64,000 nt of DNA from Holophagales bacterium (lineage in GTDB: Bacteria; Acidobacteriota; Thermoanaerobaculia; Multivoradales; Multivoraceae). Location: assembly GCA_009845425.1 (NCBI GenBank), contig VXZQ01000007.1:62001-126000 (forward strand). Reading direction: 5' to 3'. Under the pieces are notes generated by a model. The model saw only the letters and a list, made by a program, of their open reading frames with translations. It searched no databases and had not been told where the DNA came from. Numbering within the stretch: the first letter of the stretch is position 1; every line of letters starts with the position of its first letter. Of this stretch, positions 26,093 to 35,179 are shown one piece after another. Both the position numbers and the translations under genes were made by a program.

Positions 26093-27829
26093 ATGTTCCG
26101 ACCCGCTCCGTCCCTGGTCGCAATGACCAGCATCGCAGTCCTCGCGCTCGTCGCGTCCGCGACCGTCGCGGCGGCCCCGAACGCGAACAACCTCGACGCA
26201 CCGCTGACCGTCTACACGGGCTCGATCGTCGGCAACGACGGCGAGCCGATTCGCGGCGCCACCGTGTCGCTGTTCTCGACCGACGAACAGCGCAGCATCT
26301 CGGTGTACAGCCAGCCGGACGGCACGTACAAGCTGCCCGCCGTTCCCTCTGGCAAGTACAAGCTCCGCGTCCGCCTGACCGGCTGGCTCGACGAGTGGAA
26401 GGACCTCAAGGAAACGACCGAGCCGACACCGATTCAGGTCCGCCTGCGCCAGGCCGAGGGTTGGGCCCTGCAGTCGCAGCGCCCGGCGCACGACCTGATG
26501 AACATGCTCGAGTGGGAGGACGAGGCGGACGCGCTGAACTTCAAGATGATGTGCGCCTACTGCCACCAGGTCGGCACTGTCGGCTTCCGTTCGCCCGAGG
26601 AGCCGGTCGACTGGGAGGTCATGCTGACCCGGATGGACGGCTTCCAGGGCCTTTACAAGCACACCCAGGACGTCCTCGTCGACAAGATCGTGGACGTTTA
26701 CGGCCGCGACGCGGAAGAGAACTGGACGAACTTCGAGCCGCCTGAGCCGCCGTCCGGCGAGTCGCTCAAGGGCGAGGTCCGCGAGTGGCTGATGGGCGAC
26801 CAGGCCGGCGCGGTGATCCACGACCTCGAGCTGGGCGATGACGGCCTCGTCTACACCGTCGACATGCAACAGGACGTGATCGAGACCCTCGACCCGGCCA
26901 CCGGCGAGCGGGCCTTCTACACCGTGCCCGGCGGCAAGGACTACCTCTCGCCGTCCAGCGCGACCACCGGCATTCACTCGATCGAGAAGGCCGAGGACGG
27001 CAACATGTGGGTCACTCTCGCCTACTCGGGCCAGATGGGTGAGTTCAACGTCGAGACGAAGGAATGGCGGATCGGCTCCGGCCGCACGGCTCCGCGCCCG
27101 CGCGGCGGCTACCCGCACACCCTGCGCTTCGCGCCGGACGGGATCCTCTGGTGGACCGATGCCGGCAGCCCGAACGGCGTCGGCGTCATGTCGCTCGATC
27201 CCGAGACCTGGGACGGCAAGCGGTGGGAAGTCACCGAGTACAAGCTGCCGACCAAGGATCAGGTCCGCGGCGGCGGCGCCCGCGGCGAGTCCCGCGGCGT
27301 TACACCGTACGGCATCGACGTGGCGCCGAACGGCCATGTCTTCTACAGCAAGCTGAACGGCCAGCGCGTCGGCCGCATTCGCCCGAAGCTCGACGCCGGC
27401 GATCCCGAGCGGATCGTCGAGTGGAAGCCGCCGGTCCACGGCCCGCGCCGCCTGCACGTGGCCCCCGACGGCATCGTCTGGGTGCCGGGCTGGGCTTCGG
27501 GCGATGTTGCGTCGTTCAACGAGGAGACGGAGGAGTGGAAGGTCTACGACCTGCCGCACGGCCCGAACTCGCTGCCCTACGCATTGAACATCAACCCGAC
27601 CAATGGCGAGGTCTGGATCACCGGCACCGGCACCGACTCGATGCTCCGCTTCGATCCGAAGACGGAGAAGTTCGTCGAGTACCGGATGCCGATGATGGTC
27701 ACCTACACCCGCGAGATCGAGTTCGACGAGGAAGGCAACGCCTGGACCACGAACTCGAACGCCCCGTCCCGTCACGCCGAGCACCGTCAGGGCTCGGTGC
27801 TGATGATCTCGTCAGGCGGCGGCGAGTAG
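26093..27829 (+). CDS. Secreted carboxypeptidase-regulatory plus Vgb-like beta-propeller protein with a CxxCH site
   Basis: This 578-residue protein has a Sec signal peptide (cleavage near TVAAAPNA), then a carboxypeptidase regulatory-like beta domain (about 40-115; GNDGEPIRGATVSLFSTD). A short helical region carries CAYCH at residues 154-158, the covalent haem-c attachment motif. From about 240 to the end it is a beta-propeller of the virginiamycin B lyase (Vgb)/SMP-30-like type, with repeated 'apdG.vW.t....' blades such as RFAPDGILWWTDAGSPNGVG and VAPDGIVWVPGWASGDVA. The combination suggests a periplasmic or exported redox protein rather than an antibiotic lyase. It is monocistronic and followed by a terminator. 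Confidence 0.8.
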   Translation: MFRPAPSLVAMTSIAVLALVASATVAAAPNANNLDAPLTVYTGSIVGNDGEPIRGATVSLFSTDEQRSISVYSQPDGTYKLPAVPSGKYKLRVRLTGWLDEWKDLKETTEPTPIQVRLRQAEGWALQSQRPAHDLMNMLEWEDEADALNFKMMCAYCHQVGTVGFRSPEEPVDWEVMLTRMDGFQGLYKHTQDVLVDKIVDVYGRDAEENWTNFEPPEPPSGESLKGEVREWLMGDQAGAVIHDLELGDDGLVYTVDMQQDVIETLDPATGERAFYTVPGGKDYLSPSSATTGIHSIEKAEDGNMWVTLAYSGQMGEFNVETKEWRIGSGRTAPRPRGGYPHTLRFAPDGILWWTDAGSPNGVGVMSLDPETWDGKRWEVTEYKLPTKDQVRGGGARGESRGVTPYGIDVAPNGHVFYSKLNGQRVGRIRPKLDAGDPERIVEWKPPVHGPRRLHVAPDGIVWVPGWASGDVASFNEETEEWKVYDLPHGPNSLPYALNINPTNGEVWITGTGTDSMLRFDPKTEKFVEYRMPMMVTYTREIEFDEEGNAWTTNSNAPSRHAEHRQGSVLMISSGGGE

Positions 27830-27850
27830 GCGGCTCGGCCAAACGGGTCC

Positions 27851-27885
27851 GACGGCCGGTCCTTCGGGGCCGGCCGTCTTGCGTT
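27851..27885 (+). terminator. Hairpin terminator with TTCG tetraloop
   Basis: An 11-bp stem (ACGGCCGGTCC paired with GGGCCGGCCGT, one G-T wobble) closes a TTCG tetraloop at 27852-27877, followed by CTTGCGTT. It follows the Vgb-like stop by about 20 bases. UUCG loops are exceptionally stable, so it is a good rho-independent terminator even without a long T-run. Confidence 0.75.
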
Positions 27886-27940
27886 GTAGGCGGAGCAGAT
27901 CCAGCAGTCTGCTCCGGGTGCTTCAGTTTCGTCAGGGTTC

Positions 27941-28804
27941 CTAGAACGAGTACCGCAGCGAGTTCGACAGCACCACATCGGTCTCCTTGACGCCGGTGGG
28001 CGGCTCGCTGTCGTGGGCGACGTTCAGGTTGATCGCGAGGGCGAGGCGGCGGAGGAGCTGGATCTCGAACGAGGTCTCGGAGAGCACGCGGTAGTCCTCG
28101 ACCCGGTCGAACCGGGTCTGGAAGTAGAGGGTCTCGACCAGGCGGAGGCGTTCGTCCCTGCTGTTGTAGCGGACGGTCAGGTAGTTGGTGGACCGGTGGT
28201 GTTCGCTGCGACGGGCGTCGGAGAGTTCCGCGGGGAGATCCAGGGTCTCCCGCTCGAGCATGTAGCCGGTGCCGAGGAAGACCTCGGCGCGCGGCGCTTC
28301 GAGCACCTGAAAGCGCCCGCCGCCGCCGAACAGGAGCCGCTGTTCGAGCCGGGTGAACTCGTTGAACTGGTGCTGGCCGAACACCTCATACGAGAAGCGG
28401 GCGCTGTGTTCGCGGATGAAGCGCAGGTGGCTCAGCGCGTTGTTGACGAAACGGTTGTCGTTCAGCCGGGTAAAGGAGTAGTTCGACGTCAGGAAGACGA
28501 CGCTGGTGGGACGGTCCGGGGCTTCTTCGCCGTCCGTCGATTCCACTTCACCGGGGTCGGACGTCCCCTCGGCGTGCATCCAGGCGTACTGGACGCGAGC
28601 GCCGGCGCCCAGGACTTCTCGCTCGGTGTTGCCGCGCTGGAGGGAGGAACTGAGGTCGATCGTGCTCGCCCATCCGGGCTCCTCCGCGCCGACGCGCATG
28701 CTCTCCGTGTTCACCTGGGCTGCGGCGGGCAGTGTCAGTGCGGTCGCGGTTGCCAGCGCGGCGAGCAGGCGCACGGCAACGGCGCATCGGCGTGTGGGTC
28801 TCAT
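27941..28804 (-). CDS. DUF481-type outer-membrane beta-barrel protein
   Basis: This 287-residue protein has a Sec signal ending LTLPAAAQV and a mature region of alternating amphipathic strands, such as STIDLSSSLQRGNTE, NYLTVRYNSRDERLRLVETLYFQTRF and a C-terminal NSLRYSF with the terminal Phe used for outer-membrane assembly. The GNTE-type opening followed by many short strands is typical of DUF481 putative salt-induced outer-membrane proteins. The ATG at 28802-28804 is chosen because the signal peptide begins there. It is downstream of the serine hydrolase gene with a 13-base gap. Confidence 0.72.
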   Translation of the reverse strand: MRPTRRCAVAVRLLAALATATALTLPAAAQVNTESMRVGAEEPGWASTIDLSSSLQRGNTEREVLGAGARVQYAWMHAEGTSDPGEVESTDGEEAPDRPTSVVFLTSNYSFTRLNDNRFVNNALSHLRFIREHSARFSYEVFGQHQFNEFTRLEQRLLFGGGGRFQVLEAPRAEVFLGTGYMLERETLDLPAELSDARRSEHHRSTNYLTVRYNSRDERLRLVETLYFQTRFDRVEDYRVLSETSFEIQLLRRLALAINLNVAHDSEPPTGVKETDVVLSNSLRYSF

Positions 28805-28817
28805 GCGACGCAAAACG

Positions 28818-31328
28818 CTACTGGGGAAACGCGGACGTATCGGCGAGCCCACAGAAGGCGCGGCTCGGATTCGTGTACGTGCGCGAGGCGCCGGTGACCT
28901 TATCCGCCACGGTCAGCCGGTAGTCGACGTCCGTGAGGCCGGCGGCGAACACCCAGAAGGCGTTGTTCGTCGCCATGCCGTCGAGGACCTTGACCGCGAG
29001 TTCGATGTTCCCGGGCGAGAAGAACGACATGTAGCCCGTAGCGTCAGTGCCCGGGAAGGGCGAGGCCGCCCCGGTCTCGCCGTCGGCGTTCGTCCAGACG
29101 GCCGTGATTTCGAACCGGCCGTCGAGCAGGCAGAGCGCACCGGACGCGCAGTCGCCCTCTGTGTCGCTCGCTCGAGCCGGAACCTCGGCGAGACTGCCCG
29201 CTAGCGAAGCGCCGGTCGCACGCGCGGGTTCGGCAAAGGCCATCGTGTCGCCTCGGCCGCACACCTCGCCGGGCGGGTTTCGGTAGACCACGACCCGGTC
29301 CCGCAGCGTGTCGGTCACGGTCAACCAGTACTCGACGTCGGAGAGGGCGCCGTAGAACACCCAGCGGTGACCGTTGATCGTGCTGCCGTCGAGGATCTTC
29401 AGGACCAGTTCCACGTTGTCGGGGGAGAAGAAGGTGGCGATGCCGGTCTCGTCGCTCAGCCGGCTCAGCGAGCCGGTACCGCGCTCGCCGTCGTGCTGGG
29501 ACTCCCACTCGACCTCGACGCGGAAGCGACCGCCGGCAAGACAGAGAGCGTCCTCGCTGTCGTTGCAGCCGGGACCGGCGGTTCTGTCCTGGATGACGCC
29601 CACGGCGCGGACCTCCGGCAGGTCGGCGCCGCCGCCGACGTCGCTCAAGATGAAGTCGAAGAGCTCACTTCGCTCGACCTCGTCGTCCACCATCAGGGCC
29701 ACCGTGACGTCCCGCGGACCCGTTTCGCCGTGCCGCCAGGTCAGCCGGCCGGAGACGGCGGCGTAGTCCGTTTCTTCGGCCGAACGGGGCGCCGTGCGGT
29801 AGTCGACCGCGACGTCGCCTTCCGCGCCGCCTCGCCGCTCGACCGTCACTGTGGCCAGGCCGCCCTCCTGACCGACGAAGGCCGGAGCGGTGAACTCGAT
29901 CGAACCGGCGGGGTTCACGGACTCGCCGCCGGGGTCGATCCAGATTCTCATGCGCCGGGGAGCGTCGATGCCGCCGCTCATCGCCTCGAACTCGAAGCGG
30001 AGGTCGCGCGGCTCGATACTGGTGGCGTTCGGGAGCAGCGGCACGCGGATGGAGCGGGGTGACGCGTCACCGTGCTCCCAGCGGATCTCGCCCTCGGCAG
30101 GCCGGAAGTCGCGGCCGGCGCGGGCGCTGCCGTTGCGGGTTCGGTAGGCGAGAGTCGCCGCTCCGTCACTGCCGCCTTCCCGCCTGATCTCGATCGTGAT
30201 CGCTCCCGGATCGCTGCGCCCGGTCGCGGACGAGGCCGCGGCCGTCCACCGGCCTCGCCGTTCCGGCCTGATCGCCGCCCGGGCGAGGTCCTGCAGTTCC
30301 TCGAAGTAGCTGCGGAACGTCTCCTGGGGCCGGGGCGAGCGCTCCGAGAGGGTGATCATCGTCATCACGACGTCGGCTTCGGGATCGACGCCGACGTACT
30401 GGCCGTTGTAGCCGTGCGCGAGGTAGCGCCCCCGTGGTCTGATCCACCACTGGTAGCCGTAGTTCGGCGCGCCGGCGATGCCGCCTGTCTGGTTGCGTGT
30501 GGACTCCGCGATCCACTCGCGGGAGACGAGGCGCCGGCCCTCCCAGAGGCCTTCCTGCAGGGCCAGCTGGCCGATCTTCGCCATGTCGCGGGGCCGGATG
30601 CGGAGGCCGGTGCCGCCCCAGTGCCGGCCGCTGAGGTCCGGGTCCCAGGTTGCAGTGTGGATGCCCAGCGGTTCGAACAGGTGCTTCCGGACAAAGGCGA
30701 GGTGGGTCTGCCGGGTGGCACGGTTGTTCACTTCGGCGATCACGTGGGAGAGGCCGCTCGAATAGAAGAACTCGGCGCCGGGTTGGGCCACCACGTCCCG
30801 TGTCAGCACGTAGTCGACGCTGTCGGGGTTGTTCCAGAACGCCTGGTCGGTGTCGTTCCAAGCCAGGCCGGCGGTCATCGTCAGGGCATGACGCAGCGTC
30901 AGCTGGTTCTTCGGTGCCTCCGAGAGGCGGTGGGCGTATTGCGGAATGAGGTCCGCCAGCCTGGCGTCGACGGAGGGGATGAGGCCGCCGTCGAGCGCGA
31001 TGCCGGTCGCGAGCGAGGTCACGCTCTTGCTGACGGAGTGGACGTTCTTGAGCGTCGTGTTCGTGAAGCCGCCGAAGTAGGTCTCGGCGACCAGGGTTCC
31101 GTGGCGGACGATGACGATCCCGCGCACGGTCTGGAACTCGGGGCGGGAGCCGACGCGGTCGAGGATGTCCTGGACGGCTCCCTGGTCCAGACCCTGGTGC
31201 GCCGGGACGGAGCGGGCCCAGCCGTCGCCGATGTCCGGCGGCGGCTGGGCCAGGCCGGGTTGGGGCGCAACGGCGAACAGGACGACGAAAGCCGCGGCCG
31301 CTACTCCAACTGGATCAAGGTTCGACAT
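28818..31328 (-). CDS. Secreted modular serine hydrolase (beta-lactamase fold) with Calx-beta and duplicated C-terminal domains
   Basis: This 836-residue exported protein has a signal peptide ending PQPGLAQPP. Residues about 40-370 form a class C beta-lactamase/esterase fold, with S98-x-x-K101 in HSVSKSVTS, a YSS element in FFYSSGLSHV, and HGYNG replacing the KTG box, as in 6-aminohexanoate-dimer hydrolase and EstB relatives. Two Calx-beta-like domains follow (about 390-490 and 500-600), then two copies of a roughly 115-residue domain, each beginning LCLxxGRFxxxxxW and containing FFSPxNxELxxKxLDG. Such C-terminal repeats are common but unnamed in secreted acidobacterial-type proteins. It probably hydrolyses an ester or amide outside the cytoplasm. 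Confidence 0.82.
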   Translation of the reverse strand: MSNLDPVGVAAAAFVVLFAVAPQPGLAQPPPDIGDGWARSVPAHQGLDQGAVQDILDRVGSRPEFQTVRGIVIVRHGTLVAETYFGGFTNTTLKNVHSVSKSVTSLATGIALDGGLIPSVDARLADLIPQYAHRLSEAPKNQLTLRHALTMTAGLAWNDTDQAFWNNPDSVDYVLTRDVVAQPGAEFFYSSGLSHVIAEVNNRATRQTHLAFVRKHLFEPLGIHTATWDPDLSGRHWGGTGLRIRPRDMAKIGQLALQEGLWEGRRLVSREWIAESTRNQTGGIAGAPNYGYQWWIRPRGRYLAHGYNGQYVGVDPEADVVMTMITLSERSPRPQETFRSYFEELQDLARAAIRPERRGRWTAAASSATGRSDPGAITIEIRREGGSDGAATLAYRTRNGSARAGRDFRPAEGEIRWEHGDASPRSIRVPLLPNATSIEPRDLRFEFEAMSGGIDAPRRMRIWIDPGGESVNPAGSIEFTAPAFVGQEGGLATVTVERRGGAEGDVAVDYRTAPRSAEETDYAAVSGRLTWRHGETGPRDVTVALMVDDEVERSELFDFILSDVGGGADLPEVRAVGVIQDRTAGPGCNDSEDALCLAGGRFRVEVEWESQHDGERGTGSLSRLSDETGIATFFSPDNVELVLKILDGSTINGHRWVFYGALSDVEYWLTVTDTLRDRVVVYRNPPGEVCGRGDTMAFAEPARATGASLAGSLAEVPARASDTEGDCASGALCLLDGRFEITAVWTNADGETGAASPFPGTDATGYMSFFSPGNIELAVKVLDGMATNNAFWVFAAGLTDVDYRLTVADKVTGASRTYTNPSRAFCGLADTSAFPQ

Positions 31329-31430
31329 GAGGGTCGGAATGGGCGCTATTCTTGGGGATCGAGCGTAGTCGCAGTGGAGCACAGAGTCTCGCATCGCCCG
31401 GGGCGGACAAACCCGGCTGGAAGGAGTCCC

Positions 31431-33080
31431 ATGATGAACCGAGGAGTGTCCCTGGTCGCAGCCTTCATCGTAGTCCCGATCGTCTGGCTGGGGGCGGCGG
31501 GTTGCGCCGTCAGCGTAGGTTCGGAGGCGGAAGCCGCCACCGACGTGTCCGACTTCGACGCCTCGGTCGACGTCGGATCGATCGATTTCGCGACCTCGGC
31601 GGGTGAGGACGCGCAGGAGCATTTCATCCGCGGCGTCGCGATTCTCCACAGCTTCGGCTACGAGCAGGCGCGGGAGCAGTTTCACGCCGCCCAGGAGATC
31701 GAGCCCGACTTCGCCCTTGCGTACTGGGGCGAGACCCTGACCTACAACCACCCGCTGCTGCCGGAGCGTGATCTCGAGTCGCCCCGCGACGCCCTGAAGC
31801 GACTGGGCGCCACGCGCGAGGAACGGGCGGCCAAGGCCGGTGACGAGCGTGAGCGCGGCTTCCTGGCCGCGGTCGAGGACCTGTTCGACGAGGGGGAACT
31901 CGCCGACCGCCGGATCGCCTACATGGAAGCGATGGAGCGGCTCTACGAGCAGTATCCGGACGACGACGAGGTGGCCGCGTTCTACGCGCTGTCCCTGCTG
32001 CAGGCGGTGGGCCCGCTCGGCGACGACTCCTTCCGGCTGAACGTCCTGGCCGGATCGATCGCGCTCGGCGTCTTCGAGCGCAACCCGTATCACCCCGGCG
32101 CGGCCCACTACATCATCCACGCTTTCGACGATCCGGTGCACGCGCCGCTGGCGCTGCCGGCGGCCTATCGCTTCGCCGACATCGCGGCCGCCGTGTCCCA
32201 CGCGCGGCACATGCCGTCTCACATCTTCATCCAGCGCGGCATGTGGGACCGGGTGTCGAAGTCGAACGACTCCGCCTACGAGGCGGCGGTGGCCCTGTGG
32301 GATCCGGGCGAGCGGGTCGGCGACATGGTCCACTCCCTCGACTGGGGGCAGTACGGCGACCTGCAGCGCGGCGACTACGCCAAGGCCCGGGAGTGGATCG
32401 CCGAACTCGACGACCTGGTCGAGCGCACCGGCGACGAGGGCCGCGGCAAGAGCACGGTGCCCCTCGTGCGGGCCCGCTACATCGTGGAGACGGAGGAGTG
32501 GGAGACGCGCGAGATCACGGACGACACGTCAAGCTCAGAACTGCTGGCGACCGGGATCTCGGCGGTTCACACTGGCGATCTCGACTTGGCCCGTGAAGCC
32601 GCCGCGCGGCTCAGGAAAGCGGGCGAGCGGCAGAGCGGTGACAGCTCGACGTTTCAGCGCGGCCCCAAGCCGGCCCAGGTGATGCACCACGAAGTCGCTG
32701 GCCTGATCCGGCTCGCCGAGGGCGATGCCGACGGTGCTGTCGAACTGTTTGACAAGGGGCTGGCGATCGCGTCGACCATGGGGCCGCCGCGCGGCGCGGC
32801 GTCGCCGATCAAGCCGATCCGGGAACTCTATGGCGAGGTGCTGCTGCAGCTCGAGCGCCCTGAGGACGCGATCGCGCAGTTCGAAGACCAGTTGCTTTAC
32901 ACCCCCAACCGGCCACGCACCTTGCTGGGGCTGGCCCGCGCGCTGTCCGCCGCGGGCGACAGGGCGGCGGCCTCCGAGGCGTACCGTAGCCTGCTTGAGA
33001 TGTGGGCGGACGCGACCGAGCCGAAGGAGCTTGCCGAGGCGCGGGAGTTCTTGGCGTCTGGGGCCGCCCCCACCGGCTGA
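31431..33080 (+). CDS. TPR-repeat lipoprotein
   Basis: This 549-residue protein carries a lipobox, WLGAAGCAVS, so it is likely anchored in the periplasmic leaflet. The mature chain is helical, with tetratricopeptide-type units at both ends: EQAREQFHAAQEIEPDFALAY near the N-terminus and GEVLLQLERPEDAIAQFEDQ near the C-terminus. The middle holds the conserved-looking NPYHPGAAHYIIHAFDDP and HMPSHIFIQRGMWD, typical of a family of TPR proteins of unknown role. A strong AAGGAG lies just before tandem ATGs (31431 and 31434). It is divergent from the serine hydrolase. Confidence 0.78.
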   Translation: MMNRGVSLVAAFIVVPIVWLGAAGCAVSVGSEAEAATDVSDFDASVDVGSIDFATSAGEDAQEHFIRGVAILHSFGYEQAREQFHAAQEIEPDFALAYWGETLTYNHPLLPERDLESPRDALKRLGATREERAAKAGDERERGFLAAVEDLFDEGELADRRIAYMEAMERLYEQYPDDDEVAAFYALSLLQAVGPLGDDSFRLNVLAGSIALGVFERNPYHPGAAHYIIHAFDDPVHAPLALPAAYRFADIAAAVSHARHMPSHIFIQRGMWDRVSKSNDSAYEAAVALWDPGERVGDMVHSLDWGQYGDLQRGDYAKAREWIAELDDLVERTGDEGRGKSTVPLVRARYIVETEEWETREITDDTSSSELLATGISAVHTGDLDLAREAAARLRKAGERQSGDSSTFQRGPKPAQVMHHEVAGLIRLAEGDADGAVELFDKGLAIASTMGPPRGAASPIKPIRELYGEVLLQLERPEDAIAQFEDQLLYTPNRPRTLLGLARALSAAGDRAAASEAYRSLLEMWADATEPKELAEAREFLASGAAPTG

Positions 33081-33097
33081 TCCGGGGTTCTTCCGGG

Positions 33098-33502
33098 GTG
33101 GCGTTCGAGACGAGCTTCGAGACGCGTCACAGCGATTGCTTCGCGTCGACCGGCTTCGTCCACGCCGGCGTGCTGCTGGCGTTGACGGAGATGGCGTATG
33201 CCCGGTTCGAGCGGCACTGCGGCATCGATGCCGGACTGAAGCCCGAGCACGTCTACGCGGTGCAGCGGTCGACGACGGCGATCTATCTCTCGCCCCTCCG
33301 ATGGCAGGAAGGGGCACGGATCCGCGTCAGCACCACGGAGGCGACAGAGCGCGGGTTCGATCAGGACTTCGAGGTTCTCTCCGCCGCCGATGGCCGCGAG
33401 GTCGCCCGGTTCACCCACCGCTGGGTGCTGCTCGATACGCGGGCCGGACGCCCGGTGCCTCTGTCCGAGAACCTTCGACAGCGGCTGCTGGGCGAGGAGT
33501 GA
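33098..33502 (+). CDS. Hot-dog acyl-CoA thioesterase (4HBT type)
   Basis: This 134-residue protein has the single hot-dog fold of PaaI/YbgC-like thioesterases: TGFVHAGVLLALTEMAYARFE as the central helix with the catalytic acidic residue, then strands AVQRSTTAIYLSPLRWQEGARI and ARFTHRWVLLDT. It would hydrolyse an acyl- or aryl-CoA. The GTG at 33098 gives the family length; the frame is open further upstream inside the TPR gene. It sits 17 bases after that gene and 24 before the esterase. Confidence 0.75.
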   Translation: MAFETSFETRHSDCFASTGFVHAGVLLALTEMAYARFERHCGIDAGLKPEHVYAVQRSTTAIYLSPLRWQEGARIRVSTTEATERGFDQDFEVLSAADGREVARFTHRWVLLDTRAGRPVPLSENLRQRLLGEE

Positions 33503-33526
33503 AATCGTGCCTGGAAGGGAGTCTTC

Positions 33527-35170
33527 ATGAACCGTAGACCGTCTTGTCCTCTCATGGCCGCGATCGTCGTGGCCGCAGCCGCCTGTGGGGGGTCGGGAGA
33601 CCCCGGGGCTGAGGGTCCGGACCTGGTCGTCGAGACCGCGTCGGGCCTGGTCGAAGGAGCGCCGGTCGACGACGGCCGCGGCCCAGCCGGCGACGTGCTC
33701 GCCTTCCGCGGCATTCCCTACGCCGCGCCGCCGGTGGGCGACCTGCGCTGGCGGCCGCCGGAGCCGCCGGCATCCTGGGACGGTGTGCGGCCGGCCCTGG
33801 AATCCGGCGCGCCTTGCTGGCAGCGGATCAGTCCCGACACCTCGATCTGGAGCCGCGGCGAACTCGACCGCAGCGAGGACTGCCTCTATCTCGATCTGTG
33901 GACGGCGGCCGCCGGCGCCGCTGGTCCGCGGCCGGTCATGGTCTGGTTCCACGGCGGCAGCCACGAGGTGGGGCATGGGTCTTCGCTCATCTTCGACGGC
34001 GCGGCGCTTGCTCGGAAGGGCGTCGTCCTGGTGTCGATCAACTACCGGCTGGGCGCCTTCGGCTTCCTCGCCCATGCGGCGCTGACCACCGAGTCGGAGC
34101 ACGGTTCGTCCGGCAACTACGGCCTGCTCGACAAGATCGCGGCGCTCGAGTGGGTGCGGGACAACGCGGCGGCTTTCGGCGGCGACCCCGAGCGAGTGAC
34201 GATCTTCGGCCAGTCGGCGGGCTCGATGAGCGTCTGCAGTCTGGTCGCGTCGCCGCTGGCGGTCGATCTGTTCCATCGCGCGATCGGTCAGTCCGCGGGC
34301 TGCTTCACTCCGCTCGAGGGCCTGGAGCAGGCGGAGCGTCGCGGCGTGCTGCTGGCCGAGGAGCTGGGCGTCGCGGCGGATGCCGCCGCCGCTGACATCG
34401 CCGCCGCGATGCGGACCGCATCGGCCGAGGACGTGCTGGCCGGGGGCGGCAGTTCCGGGTGGTCCGACGGTTCGAAGACGGTGGTGGACGGCTGGTACCT
34501 GCCGGATCAGCCGTCGGCGATCTATGCCCGCGGCGATCACAACCGGGTGCCGATGATGGTCGGCTTCATGGGCGACGAGTCGCGCGCGCTGTTCGCTGCC
34601 GGTCCGCCGCTCGAGCGCCTGGAGCTCGAACGACAACTGGAGGAGCAGTACGGTGAGGCGGCGGCCGGGCTCCTGACCGCCTACGCCGCCGAGGCGGAGA
34701 TGGCGCCCGGGGCGGTGCCGGGCCTGATCTTCTCCGACACGATCTTCGGCTGGGGCAGCCGGACCTGGGTTCGGCACGTCGCGGCCGCCGACGGCGACGC
34801 GTACCTCTACTACATCCCGCACGCGCCGCCCGTGTTCCGCCTCTACCTGCCGGACCGGCCGGATCTGGGCGGCGAAGGCGGTCCGCGCCGGATGGGCGCC
34901 TACCATTCCGGCGATCTGGCCTACGTCTTCGGCAACACCGACCTGGTGGGCATCAACTGGGAGGACTGGGACCACGAGATCGCCGATCTGCTGTCGAGCT
35001 ACTGGACGAACTTCGCGAAGACCGGCGACCCGAACGGCGAGGGGCTACCCGAATGGCCGAGATACCAGCCCGAAACCGACCACGCGCTCGTCGTCGGGGA
35101 TACGGTCGGCGCCGAGTCGGGTGTGCTGAAGGAGAAGCTCGATGCCCTCGATCGGGCCCTCGGCGGCTAG
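33527..35170 (+). CDS. Type B carboxylesterase lipoprotein
   Basis: The 547-residue protein has a lipoprotein-like signal (AAIVVAAAACGGSG) and a full carboxylesterase B fold. Landmarks are AFRGIPYAAPPVGDLRW, SEDCLYLDLW, the oxyanion loop WFHGGSHEVG, the nucleophile elbow FGQSAGS, and AYHSGDLAYVFGN, with the catalytic His in MGAYHSGD. It would cleave carboxylic esters at the cell surface or periplasm. An ATG at 33527 follows AAGGGAG. It lies nine bases before the acyl-CoA dehydrogenase gene. Confidence 0.87.
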   Translation: MNRRPSCPLMAAIVVAAAACGGSGDPGAEGPDLVVETASGLVEGAPVDDGRGPAGDVLAFRGIPYAAPPVGDLRWRPPEPPASWDGVRPALESGAPCWQRISPDTSIWSRGELDRSEDCLYLDLWTAAAGAAGPRPVMVWFHGGSHEVGHGSSLIFDGAALARKGVVLVSINYRLGAFGFLAHAALTTESEHGSSGNYGLLDKIAALEWVRDNAAAFGGDPERVTIFGQSAGSMSVCSLVASPLAVDLFHRAIGQSAGCFTPLEGLEQAERRGVLLAEELGVAADAAAADIAAAMRTASAEDVLAGGGSSGWSDGSKTVVDGWYLPDQPSAIYARGDHNRVPMMVGFMGDESRALFAAGPPLERLELERQLEEQYGEAAAGLLTAYAAEAEMAPGAVPGLIFSDTIFGWGSRTWVRHVAAADGDAYLYYIPHAPPVFRLYLPDRPDLGGEGGPRRMGAYHSGDLAYVFGNTDLVGINWEDWDHEIADLLSSYWTNFAKTGDPNGEGLPEWPRYQPETDHALVVGDTVGAESGVLKEKLDALDRALGG

Positions 35171-35179
35171 TTTCGCGTC

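Noticed and set aside
30072..31430. 450-codon upstream extension of the TPR lipoprotein frame
   Set aside because: It is antisense to the serine hydrolase, while the lipobox and AAGGAG site fix the start at 31431.
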